Of a stretch of 64,000 bases of DNA, positions 59,742 through 64,000 are shown one piece after another. The stretch lies in contig NZ_FPBE01000002.1 of assembly GCF_900116625.1 (NCBI RefSeq), positions 1-64,000 on the forward strand. Direction: 5' to 3'. The stretch is from Idiomarina abyssalis (GTDB lineage Bacteria > Pseudomonadota > Gammaproteobacteria > Enterobacterales > Alteromonadaceae). The notes under the pieces were generated by a model. That model was not told the origin of the DNA, made no database searches, and saw only the letters and a list, made by a program, of their open reading frames with translations. The position numbers were made by a program, and so were the translations under genes. Positions within the stretch are counted from its first letter, which is position 1. The number at the start of each line of letters is the position of its first letter.

Positions 59742-62221
59742 TCACTCTGTTTTTGTTCGTCATCGGTTGGTGCTTTTAACTGTTGAACAAAGTGCTCAAC
59801 CGACTGGCGAATGGTCTGCAGTACCGGACCATCGATAAGCTCATCTACCTGATCGCTTAACTGACCTACCGGTTGCGCAGCAATTTGCTGACCGTCATCG
59901 TCAATTTCCACCAGGCCTTGCTGTTTTAAACTGGCAATCAACGTCGACATGACTTTCTTGTCGTAAAACTCCGGTGCATCAATACCGTGAATTGAGCTTA
60001 AACGCTCAGCCAGCGTAATTGATTGCTTCTCCAGGTCGGCACGCATAATTGGCTGCGCCTGTTGCAACAGCTCCAGCACGATACAGTAACGTTGCAGAGT
60101 TTCACTGGCACTGTTAGCTAATAAGCGTAAACGATACCACTCGGCACTCTCGCGCTGCGCAATAGTACAGATACCGTCTTCCAGTGTGATAAGATTTTGC
60201 CGCGCCAGTTCCTCTGCTAAGGCTTCTGTCCACAAAGGCAGGTCATCCGCATTGTGGCTTAGGTATAACTCCGCCTTGAGCGAAGGATAAATTGCCTGAG
60301 TGCGTGCCGCTATCTCCGCTACGCTGACTTTCTTTTTCGCCATAATAATGGAAGCCACAATGCCCGGCACAACCATCATATGCAGTATATTATTGCGATA
60401 GTAAGTCATCGCAATGGCCGACATCCGCTCCAGTGAAATTACCTCACCCATGGTGTCACTACTGACGGTGAACTTGTCTGTCCTGAGAGCCTGTTGCCAT
60501 AATTCTTCCGGCGTTTCTTCAGGAACACTCACTAAATTGCTGTAGGGCACTTCACGCAGAACCCCCAGATACACTTCTAACTGCGCTAAAAGCTCTTCTT
60601 TTAATAACGCATGGTGCTCAGAGCTTAATAACGCCAAAGCGGTCAGGTTAACGCTGTTGGCGGCCGCTGAATCGTTGATACCCTGCATTACTTGCTCCGC
60701 TAAACCATTTACCACTGGGTTAAGCCAGTTAGGTCGCTCAGGCTCCTGCGCGCCACGGGTAACAGACTGATGCCAGGTGGGTGCCTTTTTGTCTAAATGG
60801 TGTTTCAGGTTGATGGGCTGCCCAAAAGTTACAAAACCCTGTCCAAAGTTCTTTAGTTTTGTCAAGGTTTTCAGAATTTGAAATACCGACTCTTTCTCTT
60901 TGTCCTTACCTTTGAGTTCTTTCAGGTAAGTCGACACTTCCATAATGTGCTCATAGCCAAGGTACACGGGTACCAGCGACACAGGACGCTGCTGGTCTCG
61001 CAGCATGCCCTGAACGGTCATTGCCAGCATACCGGTTTTAGGCGGTAATAAGCGGCCGGTTCTGGAGCGGCCACCTTCGCTGAAGTATTCCACCGGGTAG
61101 CCTTTTTGAAACAACCAGCACAAATATTCACGAAAAACGGCTGAATACAGTTTGTTACCCCGGAAGCTGCGGCGAATAAAGAAAGCGCCGCCACGGCGGA
61201 AAATCCCCCCAACAGGAAAGAAGTTAAGATTAACCCCTGCGGCAATATGCGGCGGTACCAGTCCCTCTTTATAGATCACATAACTCAGCAGTAAGTAATC
61301 CATGTGACTGCGGTGGCAAGGGACATAAATAATTTCATGCCCTTGTTGCGCCAACCTTCGGATAGTATCGCCACCTTTGACATGAATACCGTTATAAATA
61401 CGATTCCACATCCAGGTCATAAAGCGGTCAAGTACACGAACTAAGGTCGAACTGTAATTCGCTGCAATTTCATCAATGTAAGATAAGGCACGCTTACGAG
61501 CTGCTTCTTCGCTGATTTTCTTGCCCCGGGCTTCATCTGCTACAGCCTTTTTTAAGGCAGGGGTATCAATCAGTGCTGCCATTAGTTCTTTTCTGTGACT
61601 TAACTTAGGACCGGCAACAGCGTGACGCATACGCACAAAGTGCACCCGTGCAACTCGCGCCAATTTATGGGCGATGCGCATATCGGTACCATGGTCATGT
61701 GCCATTGTGCCCAGACTGACAGCTCGCGAGAAACGAAGTAAAACCTGGCGACCAGAAAACAACACCAACCAAAACTTGCGCCAATGGCCCGGGTTATCAA
61801 GATCCCCTGTCATCGCGCTACCCGCATTGGCTTCCTGACCTGCCTGACGCCCCCAGAACACTCCCGCAGGCACAAGCTGCACGTCGAGCTCTGCGTTGTC
61901 TTTGTGTAAGGTCAGCAGTTGATGAAATTCTGAAACAGTCTGCTCGGAGGTTTCCTCAGCAAACTCTTCGAGGAACATAATTCGGTCGTAGCTTTTACCG
62001 TCAACCACTAAAGGCACGGTCGGGTCTGGCAATCCCCGTTTTGCTGCAGCTCTTTGTAAAATGGATAAGTCTGCTTTAGAGGTTGAACGCATGACATACA
62101 CAACTGGCTTAGCAATTGTGGTTTCATGCTCTTCTTCAGTACCGTCCCAAATTTCCTGAAAGCGTGTTAACCAACGCAACGGGTACTTAAAGACTGGGTA
62201 AAAGCGACTTATTCCTTTCAT
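59738..62221 (-). CDS. plsB: Glycerol-3-phosphate acyltransferase PlsB
   Basis: First enzyme of membrane phospholipid synthesis. The acyltransferase HX4D motif is in [24 protein letters not shown] is the substrate box. Length 827 residues is normal. Divergent from lexA, with a shared control region of about 130 bases. Confidence 0.96.
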   Translation of the reverse strand: MKGISRFYPVFKYPLRWLTRFQEIWDGTEEEHETTIAKPVVYVMRSTSKADLSILQRAAAKRGLPDPTVPLVVDGKSYDRIMFLEEFAEETSEQTVSEFHQLLTLHKDNAELDVQLVPAGVFWGRQAGQEANAGSAMTGDLDNPGHWRKFWLVLFSGRQVLLRFSRAVSLGTMAHDHGTDMRIAHKLARVARVHFVRMRHAVAGPKLSHRKELMAALIDTPALKKAVADEARGKKISEEAARKRALSYIDEIAANYSSTLVRVLDRFMTWMWNRIYNGIHVKGGDTIRRLAQQGHEIIYVPCHRSHMDYLLLSYVIYKEGLVPPHIAAGVNLNFFPVGGIFRRGGAFFIRRSFRGNKLYSAVFREYLCWLFQKGYPVEYFSEGGRSRTGRLLPPKTGMLAMTVQGMLRDQQRPVSLVPVYLGYEHIMEVSTYLKELKGKDKEKESVFQILKTLTKLKNFGQGFVTFGQPINLKHHLDKKAPTWHQSVTRGAQEPERPNWLNPVVNGLAEQVMQGINDSAAANSVNLTALALLSSEHHALLKEELLAQLEVYLGVLREVPYSNLVSVPEETPEELWQQALRTDKFTVSSDTMGEVISLERMSAIAMTYYRNNILHMMVVPGIVASIIMAKKKVSVAEIAARTQAIYPSLKAELYLSHNADDLPLWTEALAEELARQNLITLEDGICTIAQRESAEWYRLRLLANSASETLQRYCIVLELLQQAQPIMRADLEKQSITLAERLSSIHGIDAPEFYDKKVMSTLIASLKQQGLVEIDDDGQQIAAQPVGQLSDQVDELIDGPVLQTIRQSVEHFVQQLKAPTDDEQKQSD

Positions 62222-62291
62222 ACTTAGACCTCTGTTTTAAACAGAAAGATAGGATACCAACTTCGTTTAAATTTGTCGTTCAAGAAATTAC

Positions 62292-62319
62292 TTGCGAAAT
62301 GAATTTACCTGTATATACT
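62292..62319 (+). promoter_or_regulatory. Promoter of lexA
   Basis: TTGCGA (62292-62297) and TATACT (62314-62319) with a 16-base spacer. The -10 box lies inside the first LexA operator, so LexA binding would block polymerase. Confidence 0.65.
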
Positions 62320-62345
62320 CACAGTATCACTGTACAAATAAACAG
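62309..62345 (+). promoter_or_regulatory. Two LexA operators (SOS boxes)
   Basis: CTG-N10-CAG occurs twice: CTGTATATACTCACAG (62309-62324) and CTGTACAAATAAACAG (62330-62345). Paired boxes before lexA are also found in E. coli and give tight self-control of the lexA-sulA operon. Confidence 0.92.
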
Positions 62346-62352
62346 GTACATT

Positions 62353-62970
62353 ATGCGCCCGTTAACACCAAGACAATCTGAAATCCTTGAACTTATTAAG
62401 GATAACCTACACGCCACCGGTATGCCGCCAACGCGTGCAGAAATTGCTCATAAGCTGGGCTTTCGTTCTGCCAACTCCGCAGAAGAGCATTTAAAAGCTC
62501 TGGCACGCAAAGGGGTTATTGAAATTTTACCCGGTATGTCGCGCGGTATTCGTCTTGTAGCCGATGACTACGACATCGCTGATGGCCTACCGTTGATTGG
62601 CCAGGTTGCAGCCGGGGAGCCCTTGCTGGCCGAACAGCACGTTGAAGGTCATTACAAAATTGACGAGTCTCTATTTCATCCTGCTGCCAGCTTCTTACTG
62701 AAAGTAAACGGCATGAGCATGAAAGACATTGGTATTTTAGACGGCGACTTACTGGCTGTGCATAAAACCGAGCAAGCTCGTAACGGCCAGATAGTCGTTG
62801 CCCGCGTAGAAGACGATGTCACTGTAAAGCGTTTTGAACAGCGTGGAAAAACTATTTTGCTTCATCCTGAAAATGAAGATTTCTCGACCATTACTGTCAA
62901 TCTGGCAGAGCAAGTTTTTGCCATTGAAGGACTTGCCGTCGGTGTTATCAGAAACGGAGCGACCTTATGA
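62353..62970 (+). CDS. lexA: SOS repressor LexA
   Basis: A 205-residue repressor. The N-terminal winged helix has [23 protein letters not shown]. The self-cleavage site is Ala87-Gly88 (QVAAGEP), with catalytic Ser122 in GMSMKDIG and a Lys near 159. The ATG at 62353 gives the usual start MRPLTPRQ; a longer frame upstream runs through the operators. It overlaps sulA by 4 bases. Confidence 0.97.
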   Translation: MRPLTPRQSEILELIKDNLHATGMPPTRAEIAHKLGFRSANSAEEHLKALARKGVIEILPGMSRGIRLVADDYDIADGLPLIGQVAAGEPLLAEQHVEGHYKIDESLFHPAASFLLKVNGMSMKDIGILDGDLLAVHKTEQARNGQIVVARVEDDVTVKRFEQRGKTILLHPENEDFSTITVNLAEQVFAIEGLAVGVIRNGATL

Positions 62971-63404
62971 AAACTCAACATCAGCACAAATTACATCACC
63001 CAGGTCTTTGGACTGCCGAAAATACAGCGCAATCGTTCCAGTTAGATGCTAAAAACACGCAGGACGCAATTGACGTCGACAAGCTGTCCCCTGTTGTTCA
63101 GCAGGCTTTGCAACAAAAGCCAAGCCAATGGGTAACGGTTATTGGCGGCGACAAAGACGTGATTCAACAGCTTATTGCTTGTGGTGTTGCTGAATCGCAA
63201 ATTCGCTGGTTGCGCAGCCACTCAGCTGAACGCTGCGAGTGGGCGCTGGAACAGGCTCTACTGGCCGGTACCAGCAGTATGGTTATCGGTTATTTGGACT
63301 CAGTTTCTAACCGTACCTGGCAGCGTGCCCGTATGGCCAGTAAATTGAGTGAAACACAATATTTCCTGTTTGATAAAAACACACTGACATCCCACCTGCA
63401 CTAA
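62967..63404 (+). CDS. sulA: SulA-like SOS cell division inhibitor
   Basis: A 145-residue protein with the SulA pattern ([32 protein letters not shown]). SulA blocks FtsZ assembly during DNA damage. The lexA-sulA overlap ATGA means both are induced together by the LexA operators upstream. A strong terminator follows. Confidence 0.85.
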   Translation: MKTQHQHKLHHPGLWTAENTAQSFQLDAKNTQDAIDVDKLSPVVQQALQQKPSQWVTVIGGDKDVIQQLIACGVAESQIRWLRSHSAERCEWALEQALLAGTSSMVIGYLDSVSNRTWQRARMASKLSETQYFLFDKNTLTSHLH

Positions 63405-63433
63405 TCCCACTTTGTTTGTGTGTTTTATCCCCC

Positions 63434-63458
63434 AAGGCTGCTTTTGCAGCCTTTTTTT
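63434..63458 (+). terminator. Rho-independent terminator of lexA-sulA
   Basis: AAGGCTGC (63434-63441) pairs with GCAGCCTT (63446-63453) around TTTT, and the stem runs into a seven-T tract. It lies 30 bases after the sulA stop. Confidence 0.92.
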
Positions 63459-63700
63459 AACAGATCCGTCTATTTTTTGTGCATTTGTTTGATTTGATCT
63501 GGATCTTTGGTTGTAAATTCGTTAATAAATGCACTACCCGACTATAAAAATAATATAACAACGATAACTACAACAAAGAGTCAGTAGAGAAAGCGATTTC
63601 TGGGGAGAAGCTGTACCTTTTTCTGCTTACCTCTTTGTTCTTCTATTTCAGGCTAGCGAAATTATTTGCTGTCTCATTGAAGAATAAGAGGAGAAGCCAC

Positions 63701-64000
63701 GTGAAAATGAAGCCTTTGTGGGCACTATTGGCGCTAACGAGTCTACCGGCTGCTGCTCAGTCGCGTCTCAATTTGACCCAAGGTGTCACTGAAGTGAGTA
63801 ACCGGGTTTACGATCTCCACATGACCATCTTTTACATTTGCTGTGTAATTGGTGTGGTCGTATTCGGTCTCATGTTTATTTCGATGATCCGACACCGGAA
63901 GTCTAAAAACCCTAACCCTGCAAATTTCCACGAGAACGTTAAAGTCGAAATTGCCTGGACTATTGTGCCTTTACTTATACTGGTAGGCATGGCCATTCCT
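63701..64000 (+). CDS. coxB: Cytochrome c oxidase subunit II, N-terminal part
   Basis: The first 100 residues of CoxB; the CuA domain lies past the end. The signal peptide ends near AAAQ, followed by the COX2_TM pattern DLHMTIFYICCVIGVVVFGL, then RHRKSKNPNPANFHENVKVE and IAWTIVPLLIL. The GTG at 63701 with AGAGGAG 8 bases ahead is preferred to the ATG two codons on. It probably begins an aa3-type oxidase operon. Confidence 0.93.
   Translation, partial: MKMKPLWALLALTSLPAAAQSRLNLTQGVTEVSNRVYDLHMTIFYICCVIGVVVFGLMFISMIRHRKSKNPNPANFHENVKVEIAWTIVPLLILVGMAIP

Overview
The window looks like the chromosome of a marine gammaproteobacterium of the Alteromonadales, most like Idiomarina. This is judged from gene content and order, not from a database search. 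Supporting signs are the Thr-Tyr-Gly-Thr tRNA block ahead of tuf, the nnr-tsaE-amiB-mutL-miaA-hfq-hflX-hflK-hflC-purA string, ompR-envZ, greB-tex, lexA-sulA, plsB-ubiA-ubiC and kbl-tdh-glpE-glpG. Gluconeogenic PEP carboxykinase, threonine catabolism, an exported prolyl-oligopeptidase-type peptidase and a sodium-dependent transporter fit an organism that lives on amino acids and peptides.

Layout. 1-5.9 kb: 5' end of tuf, four tRNAs read leftwards from a strong promoter, then purA, hflC, hflK, hflX and hfq (all minus). 6.1-12.0 kb: miaA, mutL, amiB, tsaE and nnr with overlapping ends. 12.0-19.4 kb: yheV; yheS-yheU; cysQ and nudE; sthA; ompR-envZ. 19.5-36.3 kb: an accessory stretch with a potassium channel, c-di-GMP enzymes, oxidoreductases, a Ca2+/Na+ exchanger, small membrane or exported proteins, a LytTR two-component pair with an exported amidohydrolase, a YegS-like lipid kinase, and a guanidinium exporter under a guanidine-II riboswitch. 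36.4-40.2 kb: a cluster resembling integron cassettes, with attC-like sites, an HNH protein, a cupin, small lipoproteins, a DUF413-like protein and a broken nucleotidyltransferase. 40.2-64 kb: core functions again: greB, tex, a SprA-like protein, desaturase and fabR, an S9 peptidase, an ABC exporter, pckA, an NSS transporter, coaD, kbl-tdh-glpE-glpG, a FliL-like protein, ubiC-ubiA, plsB, lexA-sulA and the start of a cytochrome oxidase operon.

In Escherichia coli, ompR-envZ lies next to greB-yhgF. Here the two pairs are about 20.8 kb apart, and the intervening DNA holds most of the lineage-specific content, so it looks like an insertion hotspot. No IS element, prophage, CRISPR array, rRNA gene or integrase gene was recognised. 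No stretch over 300 bases lacks a gene or a site; the longest gaps are 63405-63700, 39981-40213 and 27164-27390.

Most notable signals: (1) two ACGR-loop hairpins ahead of the sugE/gdx gene, with the first overlapping the upstream gene's stop codon; (2) attC-like hairpins without an integrase; (3) a nucleotidyltransferase cassette gene broken by one frameshift in an A6 run and one in-frame stop; (4) a protein joining a DUF413/MaoP-like region, a coiled coil and a DnaJ-type zinc module; (5) a FabR operator between desaturase and fabR, and paired LexA boxes at lexA.
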